A stretch of DNA of 64,000 nt from assembly GCA_030267565.1 (NCBI GenBank), contig BRXU01000003.1, positions 2,836,001 to 2,900,000 on the forward strand. The letters run 5' to 3'. This document shows positions 30,182-42,500 of this stretch, one piece after another (positions within the stretch are counted from its first letter, which is position 1; every line of letters starts with the position of its first letter). The notes under the pieces were generated by a model, which was not told the origin of the DNA, ran no database searches, and saw nothing but the letters and a program-made list of their open reading frames with translations. The stretch is from Pleodorina starrii (Eukaryota; Chlorophyta; Chlorophyceae; Chlamydomonadales; Volvocaceae). Made by a program: the position numbers and the translations under genes.

Positions 30182-33020
30182 TACATTTCTGGCGTACTAG
30201 CGAAAGTCGCCACTTTCCGGACTGCAAAGGCTATACTCCCTGCTGTGCTTAAGCAGGTCGAGAACTCTGTCGGACGTCGTTTTTCTTTCGATGCGCGTTC
30301 TGTTCGCGCTGGTTTCGATCCTCTGTGTAATTTATTTGCGACGTCTGGCCGTTCTATTACTTCTGCTGATTTGGGAGGTCATACAGTCTGGTTTACATCA
30401 TTGCACGAGTTGCAATTACAAATGCATCATTACCGCACGTGCAAACGACGTCGTCCTGATACCTCGGCTGCTATTTTATTGCCGTCGCACGTCGCTCGTA
30501 AATCTCTACAACTACTGCGAGGTATGAAGATAATAAATACCTTTCCTGCTGGGACTCAGTTGTTTAATGGGATCGATGTTTCGGGACAGCCTGTTGTATT
30601 GCCGGGAGTTCCGTACTCTGCTGAAGTCTGGTTCGATCCGCCTTCTGTTTCTGGTCCTGTTAACGCTGAACCTTGTCTGTCAAGTCTGTCTGTTCCAGTG
30701 TCTGCCTCTGCAACAGATGGACACCTCCCCCTCATCGCTACGCGTGCCTCTGGGCTCTCACTGCCCACTCTGGTGGACACCGGCGCTAGCCATGACTTCA
30801 TTTCTGCAACCACTGCAACCTCTTTGAATCTTCGGATTCAACCCAGTAAGTGGTCGCAAGTCACTCTGGCTGACGGGGGCAAACAGTCCATTCTGGGGCA
30901 AACAACGCTGCGTTTATCTGTTGGTCCAGTCCGTATTACCGTTACACCGTACGTTCTGCCTGCTCTTACAAACACTGTATCTTATATTTTAGGATCTGAA
31001 TCCTTACAAAAATACGGGGCTGTTATTAATTTTCAAAACCAAAAAATATCTCTGCGTAAGGGTACCTTAACCTTTTGCATTCCGTTTCAACTGTCAACGG
31101 CGCCAAACAATCAAACATCGCCCCACGTAAACTTCGCTCTGTCTGCCATCTGCGGACATACCGAACCAGAACTCATCGGTCGTAAAGCCGCAACCCAACT
31201 TCTGCGTCGAGGTGCTCATGCTTTACTGGTTCGTCCGCGTCTCACACTTAACTCTGTTACGTCTGATTCGTCTGTTTCAACTGAAGATCCTCAACTTCAA
31301 GCATTGTTAGATGAATATGCCGATATTTTCCAAGAAGTTCCAGGACTACCACCCATGCGTCCTGTCGATCACACCATTCCTTTGGTACCTGGCACTCAGC
31401 CAGTCTCTCGTCCCATGTATCGTCTGAGCCCTCTGGAACTAGAAGAAGTAAAACGCCAGGTAACTGACCTGCTTAAAAAGGGAATGATCCGCCCTAGTAC
31501 TTCACCCATGCTCCCATTCTGTTCGTGGGGAAAAAGGATGGATCGCTACGCATGTGCATCGATTACCGAGGACTCAATTCTGTCACTGTTAAAAATCGCT
31601 ACCCCCTTCCTCGGGTAGACGACCTGCTGGATAAACTGAAAGATACCTCTTACTTCAGTTCGATCGACCTGCAACAAGGCTATAATCAAATTCGTATTGC
31701 TGAGTCAGATATTCCCAAGTCTGCTTTTCGTACACCTTTTGGTCACTAAGAATACACTGTCTTAAGCTTTGGTTTAGTTAATGCTCCTGCCACGTTCCAA
31801 GCTGTTATGGACCGTATTTTCAGACCATACATCGATAAATTCGTCGTTTGCTATCTGGACGACATTCTGGTCTTTTCTAAGACCCGTGAGGAACATCTGC
31901 AACACCTCCGTCTGGTCTTCGACATCCTCCGGCAACAGCAATTGTATGCCAAACGCTCCAAGTGCCACTGGGCGAAACGTCAGGTCGAATACCTGGGCCA
32001 TGTCGTCTCTGCTGACGGTATCCGCATGGACCCACGTAAAGTTGCCGCCGTTCGCGACTGGCCTGTACCTACCAATCTCCAGGACCTCCGTAAGTTCTTG
32101 GGATTGACAAATTACTTCCGTAAATTCATCGATTGCTATTCGATGATTTCTGCACCTCTTTTTTTTTTTTGAATTCCGGAGGAACCCGGACTCGGGACAT
32201 GGGACACACATATGTTGTCTGGCGGCTCCACTGATGCTGCCACTTCTGCTGAGTAGCTAGCGTGCCAGGCTTCTGGGCGTCTCCAAGGGCCAGATGGAAG
32301 GGGCTGATGACTGTATGATGAGTCTTGTAAACCTCCGGACGGGACAGGGACAGGGGTGGGTACCCTCCTTGCTCATCACACCCCGGGCAATGGTCACTGG
32401 CTGGTTTCGATCCCGGGATCCCGGGGGGAATTGCAAGGTTTCCCTGTTGCCGGCCAATGAGCCATTGCCTACTTCTGTGGGGTGCAGGTAAGTTCCAAAT
32501 GTCCTTGATGGGACTTGAACCCGGGTCCGGGAACCTCTGACAAATCTGACACGGAAGGGAGCGTTTCTGACGCCCGATGCCTGGAACCCCGATTGCCAAG
32601 CAGCCTTTGACGCTCTTAAGCGTGCTGTTGGCCAAGATATCGTGTTGCGTTTTCCCGATTATACTCTGCCATTTCGGGTTGAGGTCGTAACTGACGCCTC
32701 CATAGACGGGCTAGGCACTGTGTTGTTGCAACAAGGCCGCCCTGTCGCATTCATGAGCAAGAAGCTCTCTGCTGCTGAACACAACTATCATACTGGGGAA
32801 CAGGAACTGTTAGCAGTCGTGCAAGCACTCCGTGAGTGGCGCTGTTATCTGGAAGGTCAACCCTTTGTGGTAAAAACTGACCATAAGCCCCTCACTTTCC
32901 TGCAAGGTGTACCAACGTTGAACCGCCGCCAAGCACGCTGGCTTGAGTACATGGCGCGTTTCAACTTCACCTGGGAGCACTGCGCTGGCAGTTTAAATGT
33001 CGCTGACGCTTTAAGTCGTC
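30143..33020 (+). pseudogene. Gypsy-1 pol (left copy): degenerate MTase-like, protease, RT, RNase H
   Basis: In frame with gag after the TAG. A region related to the Dam-like domain of Gypsy-2 (VGRRFSFDA..., [19 protein letters not shown]) lacks the NPP motif. Protease DTGASHDF is at about 30777. The RT has a net 4-nt loss near 31510 (compare 36680), an in-frame TAA at 31747-31749 (FGH-stop-EYT) and catalytic YLDDI at about 31853. SINE S6 cuts in at 32160. The RNase H (TDASIDGLG, TDHKPLT) is intact up to LNVADALSR, where hairpin element T1 begins. Integrase is missing from this copy. Confidence 0.9.
32160..32532 (-). mobile_element. SINE-1 copy S6 (head partly lost, GAATTC subtype)
   Basis: 373 bp antisense SINE in the RT-RNase H connection of Gypsy-1. 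TSD ACCTCT at 32154-32159 and 32533-32538. It is 5'-truncated within the tRNA-like head, at the B-box-like segment. The right gypsy copy (37330-37345) shows the empty site. Confidence 0.92.
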
Positions 33021-34405
33021 CTTGAAGCCGGAAAAAGGGCGGGGCCCCGTTCAATCCGTACGGGTGGAGTTGAAGGGCTAGGCTCCCCCTGACGGTTTCG
33101 GCGGGAGTGTTCCGTGGGCGCCTGTGTCCTGCCCTCTGTTTGCTTTGTCCTTGCTTGCTGTGTGTGTGCTTGTCTTCGTCGGGGCGGCGGCGGCGACATG
33201 GTGTTGCGAAGTGATCTGCTATGTGGCTGCTCTCACGTTTCTGGTTTGTCGGCGCGATTAGTGCCGGTCTATCGGCTCGATGGCAGGCGTCCTGAGGACG
33301 CTCTCTTGTTTGTCTGGTTTCGTTCTTCGTGCGTCTCGACCTATTGCGGGCCCTATGCTTCTGGGGCTCCCTTTTCTGCTTTTTCCCACTTTGAGTGATG
33401 TGCGGGCTTGGTGCTGGTGGGCCTTGGAGGCTTGGCTTTTGGCACCCCTCCGTGGGTGCCCCTGGGGTAGGATGAACAGTCCGTCTAGCATGTACGGCTA
33501 GCAACCGATATGACCGTCGGTTCCCCTTGTAATCCTTGCATTCTAGGGCGGCGAGGGCGTGAAGTGTGAGAGTGTCAACATTCCTGCTGATAGACAGCCA
33601 GAGCTTTCAGCAATCCGCCCCCTGTTTAGCATCGCGCGCCGTCTCGGCACTGTGCAAGTCTTCCGGCTAGCGCATTGGCTGAAGTTACTTGACAGTAGAC
33701 ATGCAGTGTATCATTTACACATTACGCAGGCTGACTTGCCAATAGAAGGACAGCGGAACTGTTTGAGAGGGTCGCGATGATGACGTGCAGTTGCCGACGA
33801 GAGTGCACAGGCTTCGCTCCCGAGGTATTCGTCGTAGAGGAGGCTTGACAACTTTAACATTAGGACAGAGTCCCCTAGGTTGCCGACTGGACTTGTTGGG
33901 CGGCCCGCAGATGAATCGTGCGTGCATTGGCGGCTTGGCGTCCAACAACCAGCAGTTTGCCCCTCATGGTTTGCTCCTTGCAACCTTTGTAATAGTAATA
34001 TGCGTCAAAACGATCGGACCGGCTAGCAGAGCTGTGGTGTGGTCGCGGGAAGAATGTTCGCAATGCAAACATAGTATATTTCCGAAACGAAGATTCATTT
34101 CACGCCGTCATGTCAGAATTCTACCTCAAGGAACGATGACTCTTCTGGAATTAATTATAGGCCGAGAGGTGTTGGTTTGACCTCGGCCTCGGTCCATGGA
34201 GACTGCCAAACTGGTTTGTACTCATGCGATGTTGGGTTCCAATAATAAATTTACCGTGCAATAAAGAATGTAATCTTTTACTTATGCAGACTTTCCGTTG
34301 ACCGAAAGTCTAGACTTGTCCAATTACCCAGAACCCAGAACCCACGGACATGGGCAATCCTAGAGGGCGGGGCCCCCCTGGGCGCTTCGCGCTGGGGCCC
34401 CGCCC
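33021..34405 (+). mobile_element. Hairpin-ended DNA element T1 (non-autonomous)
   Basis: 1385 bp. GGGCGGGGCCCC at 33037-33048 is repeated inverted at 34394-34405. The right end is a 41-nt self-complementary hairpin (34365-34405) whose inner stem is GCGC-GAA-GCGC. The same element, diverged and reversed, is T2 (47572-48774). Only short frames are present, so it is non-autonomous. Left and right flanks come from different parts of gypsy (RNase H end and mid gag), so no TSD can be expected. The superfamily is not recognised. Confidence 0.7.
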
Positions 34406-35311
34406 AAAAATCTGTTTGGTCTAGCCTCGTGGGGGCACCTAGATCGCGGGAGGAAACTGTTTCTCGCGAATGCTCTGAAGGGCACCGCTAAGTCCTGGCA
34501 CGACGACTGGTCGTACGCACATAAGGACTACACGTCACAAGCCTTGCTAGATGCCCTGCAAGCTCGATTTGCGCCGCAAATCCTCTCAAGGGAAATAGAG
34601 GCGCATGATAAGCTGGATCAGGGCAAGCATGCTATGCGTCTTGGGGAGACTATTTCCTCTTATCAGAGCCGATTTGAGTCGATCCTTGCCGATTTGCCTC
34701 AAATAACCGACAGCGAACGGATTTACTGGTTCCTTCGTGGGCTGTCACCCACTCTGGTGGGCCAGTGCGCTACGGATTACCAGGGAAATCCCTTCACGTC
34801 GTACTCTGCTCTAACACAACACGCGCGAGGTGAAGAAATGCGCCTCCTTGCTGCTAAACGCGTCCGCGCCACTGTCCGGCTTAACTCTGTTGCCCAGGAT
34901 GAGGATGCACGGGCCTCAAAGAAGAGCCGGCACACGCCGCCCACCGCCGCCGCGGTCGCCAACTCTGGTGGCGCCGCCGCCCGGCCTGCTGTCGCCAACT
35001 CTGGCGGTGCCGCTGCGAGGCCACCTGTGCGCCGCAACAACGGCTCGGCGCAGGCCAACCGGCAGCACGGCCAGAACATGAACGCCCGTGCGCGCCAGCA
35101 GCACCAGCAGCGCCCGAACAACAAGCACCGCCGGGATGCGGGGCGGGCGATTGATCCGTACGCGTTCCGGATGGATAGCGTGGGCCCGCCCGGTGAACGC
35201 CTCACGTTAGCGCAGTACCAGCACTATCGGAAGCACTACTTGTGCTTCGGCTGCGGGTCCGATGAACACCTGTTCAGCCAGTGCCCGAAGAACCCCAACA
35301 GGGAGGACTAG
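34406..35311 (+). pseudogene. Gypsy-1 gag (right copy), 5'-truncated
   Basis: Starts mid-capsid at AAAATCTGTTTGGT directly after T1 and is then open through the knuckle CFGCGSDEHLFSQC to TAG 35309-35311. It is nearly identical to the left copy (a few substitutions, e.g. GCGTGATAAG to GCATGATAAG) and shows the uninterrupted LINE A14 target site (CTCCTTGCTGCTAAACG). It has no start codon of its own. Confidence 0.9.
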
Positions 35312-35350
35312 GGGTTTGCTCAGGTCGGACATGAAGGGGATCAACCTGAG
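35309..35350 (+). promoter_or_regulatory. Gag-Pol readthrough signal of Gypsy-1 (right copy)
   Basis: Same TAG, 7-nt spacer and 7-bp stem with 18-nt loop as at 30140, unchanged in all bases of the stop, spacer and stem. Retention in both copies agrees with a functional element in the ancestor, although the copies are too similar for this to be strong evidence of selection. Confidence 0.7.
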
Positions 35351-37695
35351 TACATTTCTGGCGTACTAGCGAAAGTCACCACTTTCCGGACTGCAAAGGC
35401 TATACTCCCTGCTGTGCTTAAGCAGGTCGAGAACTCTGTCGGACGTCGTTTTTCTTTCGATGCGCGTTCTGTTCACGCTGGTTTCGATCCTCTGTGTAAT
35501 TTATTTGCGACGTCTGGCCGTTCTATTACTTCTGCTGATTTGGGAGGTCATACAGTCTGGTTTACCCCTTCATCATTGCACGAGTTGCAATTACAAATGC
35601 ATCATTACCGCACGTGCAAACGACGTCGTCCTGATACCTCGGCTGCTATTTTATTGCCGTCGCACGTCGCTCGTAAATCTCTACAACTACTGCGAGGTAT
35701 GAAGATAATAAATACCTTTCCTGCTGGGACTCAGTTGTTTAATGGGATCGATGTTTCGGGACAGCCTGTTGTATTGCCGGGAGTTCCGTACTCTGCTGAA
35801 GTCTGGTTCGATCCGCCTTCTGTTTCTGGTCCTGTTAACGCTGAACCTTGTCTGTCAAGTCTGTCTGTTCCAGTGTCTGCCTCTGCAACAGATGGACACC
35901 TCCCCCTCATCGCTACGCGTGCCTCTGGGCTCTCACTGCCCACTCTGGTGGACACCGGCGCTAGCCATGACTTCATTTCTGCAACCACTGCAACCTCTTT
36001 GAATCTTCGGATTCAACCCAGTAAGTGGTCGCAAGTCACTCTGGCTGACGGGGGCAAACAGTCCATTCTGGGGCAAACAACGCTGCGTTTATCTGTTGGT
36101 CCAGTCCGTATTACCGTTACACCGTACGTTCTGCCTGCTCTTACAAACACTGTATCTTATATTTTAGGATCTGAATCCTTACAAAAATACGGGGCTGTTA
36201 TTAATTTTCAAAACCAAAAAATATCTCTGTGTAAGGGTACCTTAACCTTTCGCATTCCGTTTCAACTGTCAACGGCGCCAAACAATCAAACATCGCCCCA
36301 CGTAAACTTCGCTCTGTCTGCCATCTGCGGACATACCGAACCAGAACTCATCGGTCGTAAAGCCGCAACCCGACTTCTGCGTCGAGGTGCTCATGCTTTA
36401 CTGGTTCGTCCGCGTCTCACACTTAACTCTGTTACGTCTGATTCGTCTGTTTCAACTGAAGATCCTCAACTTCAAGCATTGTTAGATGAATATGCCGATA
36501 TTTTCCAAGAAGTTCCAGGACTACCACCCATGCGTCCTGTCGATCACACCATTCCTTTGGTACCTGGCGCTCAGCCAGTCTCTCGTCCCATGTATCGTCT
36601 GAGCCCTCTGGAACTAGAAGAAGTAAAACGCCAGGTAACTGACCTGCTTAAAAAGGGAATGATCCGCCCTAGTACTTCACCATACTCTGCTCCCATTCTG
36701 TTCGTGGGGAAAAAGGATGGATCGCTACGCATGTGCATCGATTACCGAGGACTCAATTCTGTCACTGTTAAAAATCGCTACCCCCTTCCTCGGGTAGACG
36801 ACCTGCTGGATAAACTGAAAGATACCTCTTACTTCAGTTCGATCGACCTGCAACAAGGCTATAATCAAATTCGTATTGCTGAGTCAGATATTCCCAAGTC
36901 TGCTTTTCGTACACCTTTTGGTCACTAAGAATACACTGTCTTAAGCTTTGGTTTAATTAATGCTCCTGCCACGTTCCAAGCTGTTATGGACCGTATTTTC
37001 AGACCATACATCGATAAATTCGTCGTTTGCTATCTGGACGACATTCTGGTCTTTTCTAAGACCCGTGAGGAACATCTGCAACACCTCCGTCTGGTCTTCG
37101 ACATCCTCCGGCAACAGCAATTGTATGCCAAACGCTCCAAGTGCCACTGGGCGAAACGTCAGGTCGAATACCTGGGCCATGTCGTCTCTGCTGACGGTAT
37201 CCGCATGGACCCACGTAAAGTTGCCGCCGTTCGCGACTGGCCTGTACCTACCAATCTCCAGGACCTCCGTAAGTTCTTGGGATTGACAAATTACTTCCGT
37301 AAATTCATCGATCGCTATTCGATGATCTCTGCACCTCTGACAAATCTGACACGGAAGGGAGCGTTTCTGACGCCCGATGCCTGGAACCCCGATTGCCAAG
37401 CAGCCTTTGACGCTCTTAAGCGTGCTGTTGGCCAAGATATCGTGTTGCGTTTTCCCAATTATACTCTGCCATTTCGGGTTGAGGTCGTAACTGACGCCTC
37501 CATAGACGGGCTAGGCGCTGTGTTGTTGCAACAAGGCCGCCCTGTCGCATTCATGAGCAAGAAGCTCTCTGCTGCTGAACGCAACTATCATACTGGGGAA
37601 CAGGAACTGTTAGCAGTCGTGCAAGCACTCCGTGAGTGGCGCTGTTATCTGGAAGGTCAACCCTTTGTGGTAAAAACTGACCATAAGCCCCTCAC

Positions 37696-39040
37696 AACAA
37701 GTTAGCTGCCAGAGGAGGCTTTGATGAGGACGTAGCCAAACTCCTGTTAAGATATAAAGTCACACCTAAAAAGAAACACAGGAATGGACGACCAGGTGTC
37801 GGCACACACCAGAATCAAGCAACAATCAGAACCTGCCCCGAGAACCAAGTCACAATATGTCCTGAGCTTAGCGTTGTACTACAAGACGCGACACAAGCAA
37901 CTTGTGAGAGGTTTGCATCACCTCTCAACGTCGATAACTCCACGACACAGTACTTCAGCGCGTACGGGGAGGACCAACTCTTTGGAGCGAACCTCGACGT
38001 GTACTCGCAGCTTTTCAACGGACTGTCCATTGCCCACCCGGACCCCACCCCTGAGGCGTCAAACCATGCGCTTGCCTGGGCAATTCTCTCGGCACAGGAA
38101 GCATCGGAAAACCCTGAACCGACACTGACTATCCTAATTCTGAAGTACAGCCTGAACGGCCCGTATAGCAAGCATATGGGAAACCCCGCAGTGCGGCGCC
38201 TAGGTCGCGTCCCAGCAACCCATGAGCTGGCGAAATTGCAACAGGGTAGAGGAAGCACAACGGACGCAACGGCTTACAAATCCGGTCTCGACGTCATAGC
38301 AGTCGGCAACATCAGCGGCCTTGCTCTCCTTACGCACACAATCGGTCCTAAGATTGCAATGAACACTGACAATCTGCTGGGACGTGACCAACCCCAACGA
38401 ACACCTGGCCCCTGCCCAACACCAGACCGCACCCGGTGGGCAAAGCGACACCTACATGAACTACGAAAAGGGCAGTCTACCCCGGCCTTCAGCACTACAG
38501 CCTGGGAGATCGAGCGGACAACACCAGGACAGCGGTACCGCCTGTCTGACAGCCAACCAGTGCATACCCGCCTACGATATGCTCCCAAAACCGGGCTGTA
38601 CACTGATGGTAGCTGTGTCAAGGACCCAGAACACGACCTGAACATCCTAGGGGCAGCCATCTACGACGCTGCCACCGACGGTTTGCACCATGTGGCACCC
38701 AACGGCAAGGGGCCCACCAATACCATCACACACGCTGAACTTGCTGCAATACATCAAGCGCTGAAGTTATACGCCACTTACGATGACTGCCTGTACCTCT
38801 TTACAGACTCTGCAGCCTCTCTTCATCTCACCCGGCGTGCCATCGTTGAAAAATCCAAACTCCATATTAGCAAACACAAGGAACTGCTACTTAACATCGA
38901 CGAATTACTATGGCACAGGGCTTCACAGGGACTCCGAACCGTGCTACTCAAGGTCAAAGCGCACGCTAACGCCTCACTCGGCAATGATAAAGCCGACCAA
39001 GGGGCCACCGCCGTCGCAAAAGGCGATGCTGAAGCCACAC
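37696..39040 (+). pseudogene. N1 ORF part 1: unknown region + RNase H
   Basis: One continuous frame from the truncation point to the Gypsy-2 insertion. The first 290 residues (QYFSAYGEDQLFG, LTILILKYSLNGPYSKHM) match nothing I recognise. RNase H follows: YTDGSC (Asp), THAELAAIHQAL (Glu), LFTDSAAS (Asp) and VKAHANASLGNDKADQGA (His and last Asp). After removal of Gypsy-2 and one TSD the frame does not continue directly into part 2, so there is an older frameshift near the site. Confidence 0.75.
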
Positions 39041-39514
39041 TGTTGCGGGAGCAGCACTTAACCGTGCCAAGTTTCAGGACGGTTTCGCTCCGTCAAGCAC
39101 AGGTCTCAACAGCAGTGGTCCAGTAATCCTCGCGTAGATTACTCTGCTAACCAGGCTCCCTTCCAGGGCTTTTATACCCTGTTGCGAAGAAGGCTGAAAC
39201 GACCTCTGGGATTCCGTACGTTCGAGGACCTTCGTGTCTGTCTAGTTCGTAAGTCTACTACGTAGCCCTTCGACCGACCTTCGTCGATACGAACGAGGTC
39301 TCAGGCGTAGCGCGTTCACACGCTATTTGGTTCTTTATATTCTGTAGAACTTCTTCTATTGATCGCGCCGGGAGCGCCTTACAGACTCGACGGGAGTCTT
39401 TCGCGTCCCTATTAGGACCGCCCGCCAGTACGCCTACAAGCGGCGTTCCTTCGCGCGTCGAAGTCGTAGCAATACCGCGGCATCGAAATATGCCTAAGTA
39501 TTCACGCTACAACA
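39041..39514 (-). repeat. Gypsy-2 3' LTR
   Basis: 474 bp, TGTTG...CAACA on either strand. It matches the copy at 45077-45550 at every base I compared. On the minus strand it follows the polypurine tract directly. Confidence 0.95.
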
Positions 39515-39531
39515 TCTGCCTCCCTCCTCTA
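39515..39531 (-). other. Gypsy-2 polypurine tract and pol stop
   Basis: Minus strand TAG-AGGAGGGAGGCAGA runs straight into the 3' LTR. The pol stop TAG (39529-39531) forms the start of the tract, so no spacer separates coding sequence, plus-strand primer and LTR. Confidence 0.8.
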
Positions 39532-42500
39532 GGAGCCTGCGTCCTCGCGGCGTTCTGGCTGCAGAGCCCAATAGGCTTCGACGAGGGCGCGGTCCTCAAA
39601 ACTCGAGTCATCAACCCAAGTGTTGTGTTCGTGACCAAAACCCTTCCATTTCACCAAGTATCGGTGAAGCACACGCTTCCGAAGCTTACGAGTCTCATGG
39701 TCCAGGATCTTCTCAGCTGTCCATACGGGCCTCGTAGTGTCGGGGTCAAGTTCAACAGCTTTCGGGGGCTGTACACTACCATCGGAGCGGTAGGGTCTCA
39801 ACAACGACACGTGAAACACGTTGTGGAATCTGTATTCAGCGGGTAGTTTCAACCGGGCGGCAACCGGGTTGATCACCTTCTCGATTTCGAAAGGACCAAT
39901 CCACTTCGGCATCAGCTTCTTCTGCGCACCACGTTGAGCAGCCAAGTTCTTCGTATTCAAAAGAACTTCTTGGCCTTCTGCAAACTCAACGTTTCTCCGT
40001 TTCTTGTCAACGTACTGTTTCGATCGCTCTTGTGCCGCAAGCATGCACTGCCTGGCAACAGCAAGACGTTCTGCGTACGTTTCGGCGTAATTCTTAGCAG
40101 CAGGGACCGCATCTCCAAGATCGAGGCAGAGTGGAGTCCGCGGATGGAATCCATAATTCAAAAAGAAAGGCGAGGATCCGGTCGAGCGATTCTTCAGATT
40201 GTTCATCGCAAACTCAGCCGGACCAAGGTACTTATCCCAGGAGGTCTGATCTGTATCAACGTAGTTGCGAAGCATATCGCCAAGTATCCGATTCATCCGT
40301 TCGGTCTGTCCGTCAGTCTGAGGATGAAAAGCCGTGCTCAAGTTCTGCTGAGCCCCAACAAGCTTAAACAGCGCGGGCAGGAAGGCACCGGTAAACTTCG
40401 AGTCACGGTCGGATACCATTGTCTCTGGTAAACCGTGTAGACGAACAACGGTGTCGAAAAATAAGTCGGCAGTCTCTTCTGCATCGATCGTCTTTCTGCA
40501 TGGCCGCAAGTGTACCATTTTCGTCAAACGATCGACAAACACCACGATAGAGTTGTACCCTTGTCGTGTGTTCGGCAACCCAAGGACGAAGTCCATGGAG
40601 ATGCTCTGCCAAGGGCGAGCAGGAACCGGCAACGGGTGGGACAGACCCGCCGGCTTCCCAGCAGCGGCCTTGTTCCGCTGGCACGAATCGCACATCGCCA
40701 CAAAGTCGGTAACATCAGCGCGTAAAGTCGGCCACCAAAACTTGCGTTCAACGAGTTCGATAGTTCGGTCACGACCAGGATGCCCAGCAAGCCGGTCGGA
40801 GTGGCACGCTGCGATGATGTCTCGTTTCAAATCGGGGTCGTTCGGTACGACAATGCGAAACTCGCATTCTTCCCCCTCCCGTTGAAAGAACCCACGAGGG
40901 TGGGACAACAGGCCACGGGTATTCGAGGGATTCTGGAACCACGCGTCACGCGCAGTTGCATCCGCAATGCGTTGGAGCAGAGAGCTCGACGACGCATTCT
41001 GGCGACGAGTGGTGACCGCGCACAACACCACGACAGCTGCAAGGGACGGGTGGCGGGAAAGGGCGTCTGCGACGACGTTCAGACGGCCTGGCCTGTAGAG
41101 CCATTCGAAATTGAACTGTTCGAGAAATTCTACCCATCGCGCTTGCCGGCGACTCAGTTGCGCTTGGGTCTTCAGGTACGTCAGCGGGTGGTGATCAGTC
41201 ACCAGCGTAAACGGTACCGAACTCTGTAGATAACATCGCCACTCCCGTAGAGCATTCACTACCCCCAAAAGTTCTTGTTCTCCTGTACTGTAATTCCGTT
41301 CTGCCGGTGAAAATTTCTTGCTCGTAAAAGCGACCGGGCGCGCGTCCTGCAGTAACACCGCGCCGGTACCGTTGAGGGAAGCGTCCGAAATCACCTCAAA
41401 CGGTTTTGAAAAGTCGGGGTAGGATAGCAGCACGTCGCTCGCTAGTCGAGTTTTCAAATCTGTAAAGGCACGTAAGGCTTGCGGAGGCCACGTGTCTGGC
41501 AACCGCGACTGACTGAACAGGTCCGTCAGCGGCGCGACAAGCGAACTAAAGCCTGCAATAAAGCGGCGAAAGTAGTTCGCGAGGCCCACGAAAGATCGGA
41601 GTTCGGAAATGTCACGTGGCAACGGCCAGTTGCGGATGATGTCGACCTTTTTGGGGTCCATTCGGATTCCATCTGTGCTTACGATGTGCCCGAGGTATTT
41701 AACTTCAGGACGCCAGAAATCGCACTTCGAAAGCTTCACCTGAAGCTGATGTTTGCGGAGTACGGCGAGCACCAATCGAAGGTGACGCGCGTGCTCTTCG
41801 GGGGTTTTCGAAAAGATCAGAATATCGTCGAGGTACACCGTCACGAACGAATTCAAGTACGGTGCAAAAATGCGATTCATGGTTGCCTGGAAGGTCGCAG
41901 GGGCGTTCGACAGACCAAACGGCAAGACCAGCCATTCGAAGTGTCCCAGTGGCGTCGTAAAAGCCGTTTTCGGAATGTCGTCTGGATGGATGCGCAACTG
42001 GTGGTACCCCGAAGCCAGGTCAAGGGCCGTAAAGAGGGATGCTAGTGATAAGCGATCGAGGGTGTCATCAATCCGAGGTAGCGGGTACTTATTCTTCACG
42101 GTTATCTTATTCAGTGCACGGTAATCAATGCACATGCGCAGTTCACCAGTCTTCTTGGCCACAAAGAGGATCGGCGCGCCAAAAGGCGACGTGGAAGGCT
42201 GGATAAAGCCTTTCTGTAACAAGTCCTTGACCTGCTTCTCAACCTCTTCGCGTTCTAAAGGCGATAAGCGGAACTGTGGCCGAGAAACAGGTTGCGCATC
42301 CGGTACCAACGGAATAGTGTGATGCACACCTCGATTTGGCGGCAAATCTGTAATCGGTGCGAAAACATCTGCGAATTCATTCAAAATCTGAGAGAGGTCT
42401 GCGTTTGCCGCGACGTCAGGAGGGAGCTCCAGTGCCTGCGGGGGCGCGCTGGTGGGTGGCGGTACGGGATTCTCCTTGACGAGCACCAGCAGCGCGCGCG

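Noticed and set aside
36926..36928. Reassigned TAA codon
   Set aside because: TAA occurs at proper ORF ends (N1) and the expected residue is Tyr or Phe, not the Gln of known ulvophyte codes. A shared nonsense mutation is simpler.
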